The translations under genes and the position numbers were made by a program. From Armigeres subalbatus (lineage: Eukaryota > Arthropoda > Insecta > Diptera > Culicidae), in NCBI RefSeq assembly GCF_024139115.2, contig NC_085140.1, positions 26,195,956-26,259,955 of the forward strand: a stretch of DNA of 64,000 nucleotides. Reading direction: 5' to 3'. Under the pieces are notes generated by a model. The model had not been told where the DNA came from and searched no databases. It was given only the letters and a program-made list of their open reading frames with translations. This document shows positions 34,330 through 47,082 of this stretch, one piece after another. Numbering within the stretch: position 1 is the first letter of the stretch; every line of letters starts with the position of its first letter.

Positions 34330-35479
34330 AAAGTAGGTAGTCTGAGAAACTAGATTTATGGCTTCCTATAAGAAGCGGTGAGTTGCAACACATGTGTGCA
34401 TTCCATTATTTAACCGGATTGAGGTAGAAGCTGTTAGAGATATATAAACCAAACAGCAGAATTGTATGAATAGTATGAGATTATGACCTATGATACAACT
34501 CAATTTGTTTAACATTTTAAGCCTTGCCGCATACCAGATGTCACGATATTATAAGACAAAGTTTACTCTTTCAGGAAAATCACAAACCTATTTTATCGGA
34601 GAAAATTCGGAATAAAACTCAATTTTTAAAACTCAATGGTTACAAGTGGTATTGAGGTTTTTGTAAAAAGTCACAGATAAAAACTGAGGCCGGTTAAATC
34701 GATACTTGGTCAATTGCTGATAAAACTCACCCAAATGATTAAATATTTAACTTGACACTCTCGTACCCAATGTACTCTGCCGTAACTCCCGTTCCAAGCA
34801 TACTGTGCCGAAATCAAAAACAGGAAAATGAAAAAAATGCTTTTGGAATTAAACCTCATTTGCCATAGCCGATATCCAACGAGTACAACCTACGTGTAGG
34901 TAGGGTATCTTTTCCATTATTAATAACATGCTCCTCTATCAATAATATTCGCAAAATAGGCAATTTAGGCTCAATGTTGTGTTTTGTTATTATCCGGTGT
35001 GCTCACTGCTTTAAAAAATCAAAAAAATGAGAAAGAAAGCAATTTCCGCGCCAATTCTTTGTTTTTCCAATAATATTGATTTGGGTACATGGTATGAATT
35101 CAAGGAGCGGTAACCCTAGTTAGAACGCTAAAAGCATAGCAAAATAAAACGAAATTTCGAGATTTTTTTTAAACTAATTTTATTTGCTAATTATCTAATA
35201 CATGCATTCATGCATTTATCTCTTAGACTAGGTGTTCCGTGTTTTCTTAACGCCAATATTAGAAATTCTATGAAGTTGATTGGTACTATACCACGGAGGC
35301 AACTTCAGATTCTTTTTCAAAATTCTATTTTGAATCCTCTGAAGTGCCTTTTTTTCAGGTATTGCAGCAACTAGTCCATATTGACACAACATACAACATG
35401 GCTGGTCAAAAAAAATTATTTGTAAATCAAAAAATTGTTCTTAAGACAAAGTTTTGATTTTTTGTTTATAACTGGATAT
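34330..35479. other. Nothing recognised
   Basis: AT-rich DNA without open frames above background or bounded repeats. Confidence 0.45.
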
Positions 35480-35941
35480 ACTTACTTGATACTTGATGGG
35501 CTACAGCTCTTCAATGAACCTACGCCGAATGGAGTATCCTTCTCCACTGGACTTGATCTTAGGCCAATCGCTTCCAGTCGCCCTGAACATTGACCGCCCA
35601 ACTGCAAAAAGCCATCCTGTACGCGGCCTTCCACGAAGCCTGTGGCCTCTTCCGGGTTCTCTACTAAATATTATCTTCGCTTGACGTTCTTCCGGCATAC
35701 GAACAACGTGACCAGCCCACCGTAGTCTGCCGTGTTGTATAAGCTTAATAATATCCAGCCCTTTATACACCTGGTACAACTCGTGATTCATGCGACGCCG
35801 CCAGATACCGTTCTCCTGTTTACCGCCGAGTATTGTCCGCAGCACCTTACGCTCAAACACACCGAAAGCTCTCCGATCAGCCTCCTTTAACGTTCATGTT
35901 TCATGGCCGTATAAAGCCACCGGAAAAATCAGAGTAATACT

Positions 35942-36603
35942 GTGCGGGACCGAAATCCGTACAGCACCGAAATCCGTCCACCTCATGAGATATCAATGAA
36001 TTAAAGGGTGTTAAAGGTAATTAATGTAGAAATAATTTATCTTATTCTAATCAGATGCTTGGCAGTAAGCTTCTAGGCCAAAAAAATGGAAAGAAGGCTT
36101 TAAAATTAAAACAGCAAAAATCAAAAACAAATCGCCACCCACCAAACGCGGAGTTTTTGCCGCCATTTTGTTTTCGGATAGAGCATAATTGCACCAAAAG
36201 TAACTGTGTTTTAATTGCTAATTGCGAATCATTACATAAGATAAGCGGAATACAAATCGAAGGGATCGCTTCTCAAGGTGCGTATCGAACTATTTACAGT
36301 GGTAGTTTAGTCAATCAGACTGCTTCAATTTAAATATTTAGTTAAATAATAGCTGTACGGACTTTGATCCTTTGATTCTAAATCCGTCCACGGTGGACGG
36401 ATTTCGAGTCAGGAGTAGTAGATTTTATCCATTATTTTATCATGTTTTTCGTAGTTTTTAATGAGTAAATGTGAAACACTTCAAAACTAGAAGCCTTCAT
36501 GCTCATGTGTCAGTGACAAACGTTTTATTTACATTCGATTCCTATTTTCTAATGACTTTTTCATATACTGAGGTGCTTAAGTGTACGGATTTCGATGCCC
36601 CAC
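35942..36603. mobile_element. DNA-transposon insertion 1 in LINE copy B
   Basis: The left end GTGCGGGACCGAAATCCGTA and the right end (inverted) GTGGGGCATCGAAATCCGTA match at 19 of 22 terminal bases. The sequence between interrupts the LINE frame, which resumes at GTATACAGCG. Internal CGAAATCCGTCCAC words recur. A 4-6-bp duplication (TAATAC / GTATAC) is possible but imperfect. No transposase is recognised in its 662 bp. Confidence 0.75.
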
Positions 36604-36836
36604 GGTATACAGCGAGAGTTTTGTTTTCGTTTTCGTTGCAGACTACCGTACTTAAGCGGGTTACGAAGTCCGCAATAAGCCCTATTTGCAACTGCAATAT
36701 GCCTTTTCACCTTGCGGGTAACATCATTATCGCACGTAACTAATGTTCCAAGATACACAAATTCTTCTACCACTTCTAATTTTACACCATCCAGCACCAT
36801 TTCGCTACCACCACCACTAATGAACCCACGTTGATT

Positions 36837-37813
36837 CCCAAGTAACAATTTCCATGCTTCTTGGATTTATCTAATTCTTATTGCGGACTTATGACAGCAA
36901 TCACCATAGCTAATTGCTCAGTTTTATTGGTGCTCTTATTGCTATCAATAAACCTCGCATAAATCTGCTTAAAAAAGCTTCAAACGTCAAATGCCTATTG
37001 ACCATATGAACAGATCTATGGTTGTGATAAAGAGCGTAATAAATCTAATACTCAACGCTCGGATAAAGCTTCAATTTTTGGTCATAATGTGGTCAAATGA
37101 ATTACCCCCATAAGAATGTTTGCATTGCGAAAAGTTTATGACAGTGTTTAATAAAAGCAAAATTTTTCTGATCAAATTCCATGATGGCCATATTGAAAAT
37201 GGAAATGCATTTCGAAGTCAGTGAAAAATATCACTGAAATTTATGATTAAACGTTGTTTTCACCGCGTATCATGCTTTTTCTGACAAATAATTTTATTTA
37301 CTAATAGTTTAGGCAAAAGTACTAATCAATTTAGCAAACATCTTAGATAATGTGGTAATAAATATTTTCAATTTATTTCCCTGCCGGCGCGTGGTGTTCA
37401 ACCTTATTTTTTCACCAGATATGACCATGAAATAGGACGCGCACCTCATTTTCAATGGCAGTAAATCAAAAAACAAACCAGAAAGAAAATATTATTTTGT
37501 TATCATCATAATTTTCATCAACAGTTCATTTTGTTATTATTTATCTGCAAAGTTTTGTTTCCCTTTTTTCAAAGCAACATTCTGACAGCTGCCGCAGCCA
37601 AATTCCCTTTTTTGCAAATGGCTCAAAAAGGGTTTCTAAATGCTCTTATAATAGGTTTATAGTGGTTTTCTAGAGAGGGCCACTTGGCCATATCTTACTC
37701 TTATAGTGGTCATCAGAAGGTTGCCGTATATTATTGGGTTTTATTATTAGATCTTATAAGTTGATCTTGAAAACCATTCCTAGAGCGAAATAAAACTTTA
37801 AATGTTACTTGGG
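36837..37813. mobile_element. DNA-transposon insertion 2 in LINE copy B, with local inversion
   Basis: The ends CCCAAGTAACA(A/T)TT are inverted repeats. Right of it, 21 nt (37,814-37,834) are the reverse complement of the LINE sequence expected on the left side, and about 127 bp of LINE are absent. The insertion was therefore followed by an inversion of the element plus 21 nt and a deletion. The 977-bp interior has no recognisable transposase. Confidence 0.75.
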
Positions 37814-37859
37814 AAGTACATGGTCGCTGGCAATATGCGATCTTGTGATAATGGTACCG

Positions 37860-38390
37860 TCATCTGGGGTGAAGATGATCACTTTTAAGACAAAACATGT
37901 AATAACAATGTGTGTTTACATTTTAAATCAAAACAATCATTTTTAAAACATGTACTGCTATACGTTGCAACAATCAACATATTTAGTTTCCTGAAATGCG
38001 TTCGCATTTATTAAAATACATTAAATTAGCACAGTTTTTTTGAGTAATCTGGTTGGGGTGAAGTTGATCATGACAACTCTACTAAAATCAATATGACCCT
38101 GCCGTCAAAATACACTAGAATATTTGAATAAATGTTGAATCTACCTCGTAAAGAAGTCTACGAAGTCAATATGTGAAACGTCATTTATGACTATTTTCCG
38201 CTTTCTTCCACGAACTACACTTTCATGATTATGATCGAAAAACTCGGATTCTCTACCTAGCAGTAACATTACTTGAACAGATAATATGATTGACCTACTA
38301 GACCACCGTTTCATAAAAAAAATTAGGCACTTTTGACTGACACATCAAATGATCATCTTCGCCTCAATGATCATCTTCCCCCCATATGAC
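37860..38390. mobile_element. DNA-transposon insertion 3 in LINE copy B
   Basis: The ends are TCATCTGGGGTGAAGATGAT and (inverted) TCATATGGGGGGAAGATGAT. The LINE word GGTACCG is duplicated at both sides (37,853-37,859 and 38,391-38,397). It is about 530 bp and non-coding. Confidence 0.85.
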
Positions 38391-40559
38391 GGTACCGCTT
38401 CTTTGCACACTAGCTCTCCTCCTCGAGCGCTTTGTTGAACAGTAGATTCGAGAGTGCATCACCCTGCTTTGATCCATCTAAGGTAACAAATGACGTCGAT
38501 ATTTCATCCGCAACCCTTACATTTGATTTCGATCCGTCCAACGTTATACGAATCAGCCGTATCAGTTTTGCCGGAAAACCATGTTCAAGCATAATTTGCC
38601 ATAATTCATTTCGTTTCACTGAATCGTACGCCGCCTTGATATCAATAAACAGATGATGTGTCTGCTAGTTGTATTCTCGCAATTTATCAAGGATTTGTCT
38701 CAGGGTAAACATTTGATCCGTCGTTGATCAGCCCTTACGAAAACCTGCTTGGTATTCGCCGACGAAAGACTCTTCAAGCGGTCTCAATCTGTTGAACAGA
38801 ATACGGGACATAATTTTGTACGCCGAATTAAGGAGGGTTATTCCTCGGTAATTGGCGCACACCAGTCTGTGCCCTTTCTTAAAGAGAGGGCAAATGAGGC
38901 CATCCAACCAGCTAGCAGGCATTTCCTCGTCTTCCCATATTTTCGACATAACATGGTGCAGAACTTTTTAAAGCTGCTCACTGCTATGTTTGAGCCGGGA
39001 GCTGGTCCTTCCCCGCAGCCTTATTGTTCTTCAGCTCTTTAACAGCTTTTTTTACCTCATCTATGTAGTGTAGGTGACTCCACAGCTTGTCCATCGTCGC
39101 TAATATTTATTCTGCTCACCGATGCACCGTCACTTCCACTATTCAACAAAGTCTCGAAGTGTTGCTTCCACCTGGCAGCCACTTCGGTTTTATCTGTCAG
39201 CAAATTCCCTTGTTGGTCGTTGCACATGACGGGAGATGGCGCTGTCTTTCTCCGCACGTCATTGACAGACTCATAGAACCTCCGCATATCGTTCTGCTCC
39301 ATTTTTTCCTGCGCCTCGCTAATCACTTGTTCTTCATATTCTTTCTTCTTCCTGCGGTGGGTTCGTTTTTCGGCTGCTCTTGCTTCCTTGTACCGATCTC
39401 TATTCGATCGGGTACCTGACACCAATATCCAGCTTCTGGCAACGTTCTTCTCGTCTGTCACTCTCTGACACTCCACATCGAACCAAACCGTCCTGGGTCG
39501 CCTCTGTGCATTGCCTACCACTTCTCGTGCTGTTGTGCTCACCGCTCCATGGATCGACTCCCATAGATCGTTGATGTTGTCACTAACGTTGATTGCACTT
39601 ATCCGATCGTCGAGCTTCTGGCGGTACTCAGCCGATACTCCTTCCGCCGACAATCACTGGATATTGCAACGCATCGTTCGCTGTGATCTTTCGTTCGATA
39701 CAGTTGACAACCGTGATCGATTTTTACTAACAACAAGGTAGTGATCAGAGTCAATGTTCGGACCTCTGAACGTCCGCACATCGATAACATCCGAGAAATG
39801 GCGCCCATCCACCAGAACATGGTTTATCTGGTTGCAAGTTTCACCATTTGGGTGTCTTCAGGTGTGCTTTCGGATGTTGCAAAGTAGGTGCTACTGATGG
39901 CCATCCCTCTGGCAGCAGCCAAAGTTACTAGCCGTAGGCCGTTGTCATTGGTAGCATAGTGAAGGCTCTCCCTACCGATTATGGAACGGAAAAAGTCCTC
40001 TGTACCGACCTGAGCGTTAGAGTCTCCGATAACAATTTTCACGTCATGCTTTGGGCACTTTCCATAGGCTTTATCAAGACATTCATAAAACGTGTCCTTC
40101 ACGTCGTCGGATTTATCGTTTGTCGGTGCGTAAACGTTGATTGAAGAATTTACCCCGTATCTTCAACACACAGATTCGTTCTTGCCCATGCTTGCCCATC
40201 ACTACGAAACCAACTCCATGCTCTGCTTTTCCGCCGCCGCTGTGATAGATGTTATACTTGAATGCAGTGTTGGTCGTGGGGTCCACGGCTCGGAATTCAC
40301 GTTCTCCATGCTCCATCGGACTTCTTGAATAGCGACCACTCCAACCTTCTGCAGTTCACGAGCCAGAAGGCTCACTCGTCTAGGTTCATTTACGGTCCTG
40401 ACATTCCAGGTACCGAGTTTCCAATCATAGTCCTTATTTGCCGGGTCGGTTGCCAAAAATAACGTTCTCTTTTTCTTCTATCTTCATTTTTCGTGGTATT
40501 TGAGAGGCTTCAGTAGCTACCTTACCGGGGTCGCGCTGGTGGAGCTGCCACCTTAGGTA

Positions 40560-41790
40560 AGGTACACTGGGGGAAGTGGAAAAGGAAAAATCGATAGTGC
40601 ATGTTTGAATTTGTGTAAAACCAGTTTAAATGATCTAAATGGGTTCAATCAAAATGGGCTATCAAAAACAGTCAATTTTGCACCAACTGTGCGGTAATTC
40701 ATACCATTTTGGTCGCTTGAAATGTGTGGAAAGAGATCTAAAAATAAGGAATTGTTTTTCCACTTAACCCAGTGGGATGGGGTAAGTGGAAAACCCATTT
40801 TACCTTGATCTTCAATTGTGATGAGTAGTTACATATAACTAAAATCAATACAATAATTGCTCTGAGTATCTTTTGTGGAATGATTTCATTACCTTAACGG
40901 AATAGATACTCAAGGAATTCTCGTAATAGCTTTTGCCGTCTCGAACACTAAGTGAACGTAAAATCTATATGTTCGCCCCAAAGATGAACTTTTTATAGGA
41001 AAAATGGGACTTACAGGGTTATAAACTAATCAACTTAGTTTAACGAATTGAGATGATGTCTGTATGTGCGTATTTGTATGTATGTGTCTTAACCAATTTG
41101 TTCGCAAAAAATTGCATTCAACGGCGATACTTGTTATGAATAAAAATTAATGTGAATTATAGAATATATTTACCTATCAGTGCTATTTTTAATTTTTTTA
41201 TACATTTTTTTTCATATGTAAAACATGTGAAAGGCATCAATACCGATAGGTGGATTAAATAGGCATTTTCTCATTTATATTAGTCCAATCACCACTGGAA
41301 TCACAATGATAACAAAGAAGGAACATATTAAGATTCACAGCTATCGAAATAAACCCTGGGGGAAGAAAAAATTTGCGTTATTAGAGCATTATCCACTTCC
41401 CCCGCAGTGTTTGATACAAGGGGTAAGTGTAAAATCTTTGAATTATTTGCTTTCATGGTACAAACCACTACAAATTGAATGGGATTAGTTTAATTGTATT
41501 GTAATAGTAACCTGTGATATAAATTCACTTGAAAAAGGGACGATTGGTGCAAATAAGAATTGATTTTATGAATGCAAAAATCAACTTTTCGCGAAACCTT
41601 AAATTACAGTTCAAGCGTTAACCGTGTTAGTGTGTGTATTATACAAATTTCAACATAGTATTAGTGTGAGCATCAAAGTATATTCTTGCATAATGTTATG
41701 ATGTGGTAAAAACTGTAAAGTATGTACAATTCCAATTTTTCGAGTCGATTTTTACACTTACCCCCTTTTTCCACTTCCCCTAGTGTACCT
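40560..41790. mobile_element. TA-flanked DNA-transposon insertion 4 in LINE copy B
   Basis: The ends AGGTACACT.GGGGAAGTGG followed by AAAA are inverted repeats. The LINE sequence AGGTA|TAGCTG is split with TA on both sides (40,558-40,559 and 41,791-41,792). The 1,231-bp interior repeats GTGGAAAA/CCACTT words and contains only a 60-codon frame (41306-41488) with no domain, so it is a non-autonomous Tc1/mariner-type element. Confidence 0.85.
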
Positions 41791-41887
41791 TATAGCTGAC
41801 GCGATACAGCATTTCGTTGATCAGCCGCTGGGTACCAGGCAGACGCTGTTTGAACCGCACCTCCTGGTGAACAGACGCTCGAGGCGT

Positions 41888-42177
41888 CTATATTTTACCA
41901 AAATTTAAACTGGAAAAAGGGGTGAACCCAAACTTATGGCCGATGCATACCATGCACTTGAGTAAACATTTTGATTTTTTAAAATAAAACAAGATTTTTT
42001 CGCCGAAGTTTCATCAATGCATATCAAAAATTATTAAAATATGGTTCCATTCCACTTTTTATTTCGAAATTTTGTGTACTCAATTTTGAGAAAAATCAAC
42101 ATATTTTTACCACATAAATTTAAGAAAAATGTGTATCTTTATGTGATATTTTAGCACATAAAAAAAATAAAATTATT
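41888..42177. other. Nothing recognised
   Basis: AT-rich. The words GGTGAACCCAAAC (here) and AGGGTGAACCCAAACC (near 42,563) flank the SINE and hint at a repeat that it interrupted. Confidence 0.35.
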
Positions 42178-42186
42178 AGTTTAAAA

Positions 42187-42444
42187 GGGGCCCTCAAAGC
42201 AAAACCATGCTGAGAGTAGCTGGTTTCGATTCCCGGTGCCGGTCTAGGCAATTTTCGGATTGGAAATTGTCTCGACTTCCCTGGGCATAAAAGTATCATC
42301 GTGCTAGCCTCATGATATACGAATGCAAAAATGGTAACCTGGCTTAGAAACCTTGCAGTTAATAACTGTGGAAGTGCTTAATGAACACTAAACTGCGAGG
42401 CGGCTCTGTCCCAGTGTGGAGATGTAATGCCAATAAGAAGAAGA
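42187..42444 (+). mobile_element. Feilai-like SINE, slightly 5'-truncated, 9-bp duplication
   Basis: It starts within the tRNA-like head (GGCCCTCAAAGCAAAACCAT), keeps the B box and body and ends AATAAGAAGAAG. AGTTTAAAA is duplicated at 42178-42186 and 42445-42453. Confidence 0.88.
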
Positions 42445-42453
42445 AGTTTAAAA

Positions 42454-43157
42454 TACCTACGATGCAAGATCTACTTATATTCTTTGTATTGTATATAACA
42501 ATACCCGAAATCGGATGAAAGACGGCGAAAATACGGCCAAAAACTTTTGACTTTATTTTTCGAGGGTGAACCCAAACCGGTTTAATCCCGGCCGGTTTAA
42601 TCCTGGAGCAAACATATAGCCTTTACGTATACTTTGTATACGAGAAAGGCGAAAAGTATACTTAACAAACGCTGACGACTTCAGTATGTCCATTGGAATA
42701 ATTTTCAAAGTATCTTGAGTATGTCGCACCATTAACCGAAGTGAAAACAGCCGTTCGCTACTTCCATAGTAGGGCTTCCATTCAGGGAAACCACTTCAAA
42801 CAAAATCAAATTTCCCGGGATTCCCGATCCCCGAGATGTACACTTTAGTCTCCCGAGTTTCCCGAGAAATTTTTATGCTAACATATTTTGTAATCCATTT
42901 TTTATTTTTCAAATCAAATGTGAATTGATTCTGAAGTTTCAATTATATTTTTGAATAACATCTCCACACGCCTTCGTTATTGAAACTTATTTTCAAAAGC
43001 ATACTTCCCTTTCAAAGTAGATCACACTCAGTATTATTAAGAAATGAAGTTATTAACTGTAAATTATATTTAATGGTGCAACCATAATGCGCGTGGAAGA
43101 AAGGCGAAGGAAAGAATAAATTTTTATACATCGTTTGTTTATATAGTGGGTCCAAGA
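42454..43157. other. No gene recognised
   Basis: It contains the word TATACGAGAAAGGCGAAAAG near 42,640, like the end of the repeat at 5.9-6.3 kb. Otherwise AT-rich. Confidence 0.35.
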
Positions 43158-43159
43158 TA

Positions 43160-43732
43160 CAGTGACCGGCATAATAAAAAGCCCACTCGACGTTTTTCAT
43201 ACAAAATGGTCAACTTTGGAGATCTAGATCTCGATTGCGTGTGAACCAATTTTGCTGAAAATTTGACCAGAGCTCAGATATAACTTGAATTTTACCACAC
43301 CTGAGTTTCGACCATATTGATTCATAGGGTAAAAAATTATTGTGGTAATACCAAAATGAATTTTTTGGCAAAAATTTATTTTTTAAATATCTTGAATTCT
43401 ATAGGTTGTAAACTAATGACTTATTCAGCAAAAACGCGTATTTTGGCAATACAAAAAAGTTTGCGGAATATACTTGTACACTAAGAGTTGTAGTTTTCAA
43501 GATATTATAAAATCATTTTTTTGCCAAAAAAATCGTTTTGGTATTACCACGATAATTTTTTACCCTATGAATCAATATGGTCGAAACTTAGGTGTGGTAA
43601 AATTCAAGTTATATCTGAGCTCTGGTCAAATTTTCAGCAAAATTGGTTCACATGCAATCGAGATCTAGATCTCCAAAGTTGACCATTTTGTATGAAAAAC
43701 GACGAGTGGGCTTTTTATTATGCAGGTCACTG
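43160..43732. mobile_element. Tc1/mariner-type element with ~230-bp inverted arms
   Basis: The ends CAGTGACC.GCATAATAAAAA lead into arms that stay complementary for more than 200 bp (shared GGAGATCTAGATCTCGATTG and others). TA duplication at 43158-43159 and 43733-43734. The loop of about 100 bp is non-coding. A transcript would form a very long hairpin. Confidence 0.9.
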
Positions 43733-43734
43733 TA

Positions 43735-45679
43735 AAAATTTGGTATCCGAAGAAACTTCTGAACATTTTCTTTTTGAGAAAATAAAATTTCTTCTAAAAA
43801 ATTTGTCACAAACGTAACACAAAATGGTTGCATTGCTAAAAAAACGAATGTGATAACTGATAAAATGTAATCGAGGCTATTAATCACAACTAAACAATGA
43901 TCGTGTCAACAGAAATAGAAGAAGTCAACAAAATCACGGTTTTACAGTTCGGGTTTCTAACTTCAGAAGACCAAGACCCTTATCAATCCTGAACAGGAAC
44001 TTTGTACAACAACATCAAAAAACGTTTAAACAATAATCACGACCAAATTAACCCACCCTGCCAATGTTTCGCCTATTTCCGCTAAAATACAATCACTTCC
44101 CGATTCTGCGCTTAGTTAGCCAAGTCACAAAGTGAGAGGCGAACGGCTCTAAAATTGCATTGACTGCGCCAGCCCTTACAGCGGTTGGGTTCTACGATTT
44201 ACTACCGTCACAAACCGTTAATTCCTCTGTGTCGAACGACCGGTGCGCCCTACACCACCGGCAGACAAGCCGCCCCAAATAGATCTTATCCCACCGCACC
44301 GGCAGCAGAGTCAGGTGACGTCACACCGTCGAAACCTGCCTCAACATCAGCAGACGGTATTACCACCCTATTACACATTATATTATGATTTGTGTTATAA
44401 AAACACTTTCACTCCCTACATTCTTCACCGGTGTCGAACAGATCGGCCAGCATCTCACGCCGCATGAATCGAGCTGCCTCCCGGTATGATCATGATCAAC
44501 CGACCAACGAACGGTGAAGCGCAAAGTGGGTGGCCAGCGCTGGGAGGTGGCGATGGCGGTACAGCTGCATGACCAATAATAATCAAAACCGGATCTCGTT
44601 CAGGGCGGCTTTCGTAGGTGTTTTTAGGAATCGTTCCGGCGAATGGTCAGAAGTGCACTTTCAAGAAATTTTGGACTCAAGTATTGGCTAACATTTTTGG
44701 CTATCAATCACATTTGAGTTGTGTTAAAAATGGGAATGGTGCGAAGCATAAGATTAAACTAGAAGAATTAAGCTGTTACGCTGGTGTTTTTATTCTATAA
44801 TTTATTCCAGTATAGGTAAATTTAACCTTAAGATTGAACTCTGAGAAATACAATGCCAGGCACTGCTAGATGATCGTGATGAACGAGCGTTTATCACTGC
44901 GTCGTGAATCGCGCTACACCTTTGATTTATCAACGGAGGGTAGGTTGGACACTCAGCTACAGAGCGGATGTATAATCAATTATTACACCACGAGATCTTC
45001 AAATACAGATGCTACAATTAATTGGTTCTGTGCTGTGTCATTTTGCAACACGATGTGATTCTAGACCATTCTCCCTTACAATAGGTAGCCTGCCTATAAT
45101 GCATCAATAAAGTAATATAGGGCTGTAAGCGATAAATATCCAGAACGATTTCAGACACAAATTTACTAAAATAGACGCCTTTTAAACGAAAATTTAGCTT
45201 AATTTGCTATGTTCAATAATTGTGCCTTTTTAGGTTGAACAAGACTTAAACGGGCGATGCATTGCACATTTTGTCAATGAAGAGTACTACCACGAATATG
45301 TTTAGGTTATGAATTGCGTTGCGTTGTAACGCATAATGAAAAACAGCTTGTTATATGGTCAGAATGTATATTGCGATGTAAAACATTTTACTGGCAATTG
45401 AATTTATTGTTCGTCTGTTACAATAACTTTAATTGGTTTGATATAAAAACAATAGAATTTAATGTTCATCAATAAAATGTATTGTAGTTTTATGATATTT
45501 TATTGCAACTTAATTGCATTTTTTTATCCGAGAAGCCAAGCCAGTACACAACATACCACAATGTCAAGCTTGTAAGCGGCATAATTACGACCTCGGACAA
45601 ACCCATAGACAGGATACAGGACGCTAAATTCACAGATGCAAGAAACATGCACGGGTGTGCTACGGGGTCATTGTGGCTC
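43735..45679. other. No gene recognised
   Basis: Bases 44,090-44,560 are relatively GC-rich and contain a consensus CRE palindrome TGACGTCA at 44,316-44,323. Short frames (44185-44388 and 44243-44467) overlap without domains. The rest is AT-rich. Confidence 0.35.
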
Positions 45680-46065
45680 ATCTGAGGCACAATCTGAGAT
45701 GTTATGCATTAGTTCTCGAGTTATGCAGAAATTTATGCTTCATTTGTATGGGAGCTCCTCTTTCCAGAAGGGGGAGGAGTTTCGAACCACCACTGAAACA
45801 TATTTTCCCTTCCAAAACCTCCACATGACAGTTCGGTTCCATTTTCTTGATTCATTCTCTAGCTATGATGAAATTGGTGTACCATTTGTATGGGAGCCCC
45901 CCCCCCCCCTTCTATATTGGCGAGGGGTCTCGAATCATCTTAAGAACCTTTCCCGGCCCCAAAAACCTCTGCATACAAATTTTCACCTTGATCTGTTAAG
46001 TAGTTTCCCTGTCTATGATGCAGACAAACAAAAATTCATTTTTATGTATGTATATAGATAGATAA
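45680..46065 (+). repeat. Dispersed repeat with duplicated TTTGTATGGGAGC words
   Basis: Two related blocks each contain ATTTGTATGGGAGC(T/C)CC and then a C-rich or G-rich run (CCCCCCCCCCCCTT at about 45,898-45,911). It ends AAAATTCATTTTTATGTATG, a tail common in mosquito LINE 3' regions as I recall them. The class is not certain. Confidence 0.45.
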
Positions 46066-46194
46066 AACATTCTTCCAAACAAGCTCAAAACTAAACTCTA
46101 TTACTCTGTAAACATAGCGATGGGTACTGTTACATTGTTAAATAGGCTAAACGGCACTGGGATTGGGTTCCTTCTCTCTCCATCCTTGACTTGG

Positions 46195-46850
46195 GCCCAA
46201 GTCTGATTCTTAACGACTTCGTTTATTTCTCTGTTAGGTTTCCGTCGCCAGGATATCTGAGGTCTGCCTCTGCTGCGATGTCCTGCCAGATGCCTGTCCA
46301 GCGCTTGCCTGCAGATTTCGTCTCCGCTCTTACGTGGTGTGTCTTACACTGTGGAGTCGCTGTTGATATTGGATTTCGATGGCATTGTCAATGGGGTTCA
46401 GCATTCGGGATCCAGTTGTGAGGCTACCAGGCCCGAGCTTTAAAACGTAGACATCGGCTGATGCATACTTGCAACTCTATATGAACTCTGCTAATACGCA
46501 CCAAGTCTCACTGGCGTATAACATCGCAGATTTCAAGTTAGAGTTGAGGTTTGGTGCAGTGCATGGGCCGATTGGATCTCCATGTTCTATGTTGTAGAGT
46601 TGGAGTTGTTCATATACAGCGATTTGATCTTGCTGACGTTTATGAGTGGGAGTGTACGACCAGGTCATTCAGTTTACTCTACATGGTAGAGCGCTCTTAC
46701 GTTGAGAGCAGTATCATCTTCTGGGTCGAGGTCATTCGATTGCGCTATGGTGGTGGGCTGCTAGAGCGGCCCTTGATTTCGTCGATTACGATGAGCAACA
46801 ACAACAGAGATACAATACATCTATCCAATCAGACTTCGTGAAATATCGTA
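46195..46850 (-). mobile_element. Decayed fragment of the 7.4-kb-type LINE
   Basis: GTCTGCCTCTGCTGCGATGT is shared with 7,547-7,567, and the following text (GCAGATTTCGTCTCC, ATCCAGTTGTGAGG) matches in order. On the minus strand 46,477-46,668 still reads AMLYASETWCVLAE. No usable frame. Confidence 0.7.
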
Positions 46851-47082
46851 GAGGAGGTGATTATCACCGGTTGTTGCGGTTTTCCTCCCCTTGAATTGTC
46901 GGCTGAGGAATTCACCCGCACCCGCTCCTCCCGTCTGCAGCAAGCAGCGTTTGATTTATTCTTCTGCCCTTGTTGAGTGGTTTTGCTCTTCATTTTATGA
47001 CAACAAAGGGAAGAAGGAGGGAGATGCAAGAGAAAAAAATATCTAAAATTAGGTACTTTTTTCTAACCGTGTAGGTTTCTAA

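Larger units (their letters stand above)
35480..41887 (-). pseudogene. RTE-like LINE copy B, split by four later insertions
   Basis: The pieces of the same element as copy A, in order on the window, are 35,480-35,941 (3' end and C-terminus), 36,604-36,836, 37,814-37,859 (partly inverted), 38,391-40,559 (RT start, linker, endonuclease) and 41,791-41,887 (leader). The endonuclease start retains GTWNVRTV and AIQEVRW and the catalytic SDHYLV (39,741-39,743 encode the His). RT fragments include FVGEYQAGF and NNYRGITLL-like residues at 38,949-38,728. The ORF also has frameshifts of its own and lacks about 127 bp near 37,834. It is dead but useful for dating the insertions. Confidence 0.85.

Noticed and set aside
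45898..45911. C run considered as a G-quadruplex regulatory site
   Set aside because: A single homopolymer in a dispersed repeat; no gene context.
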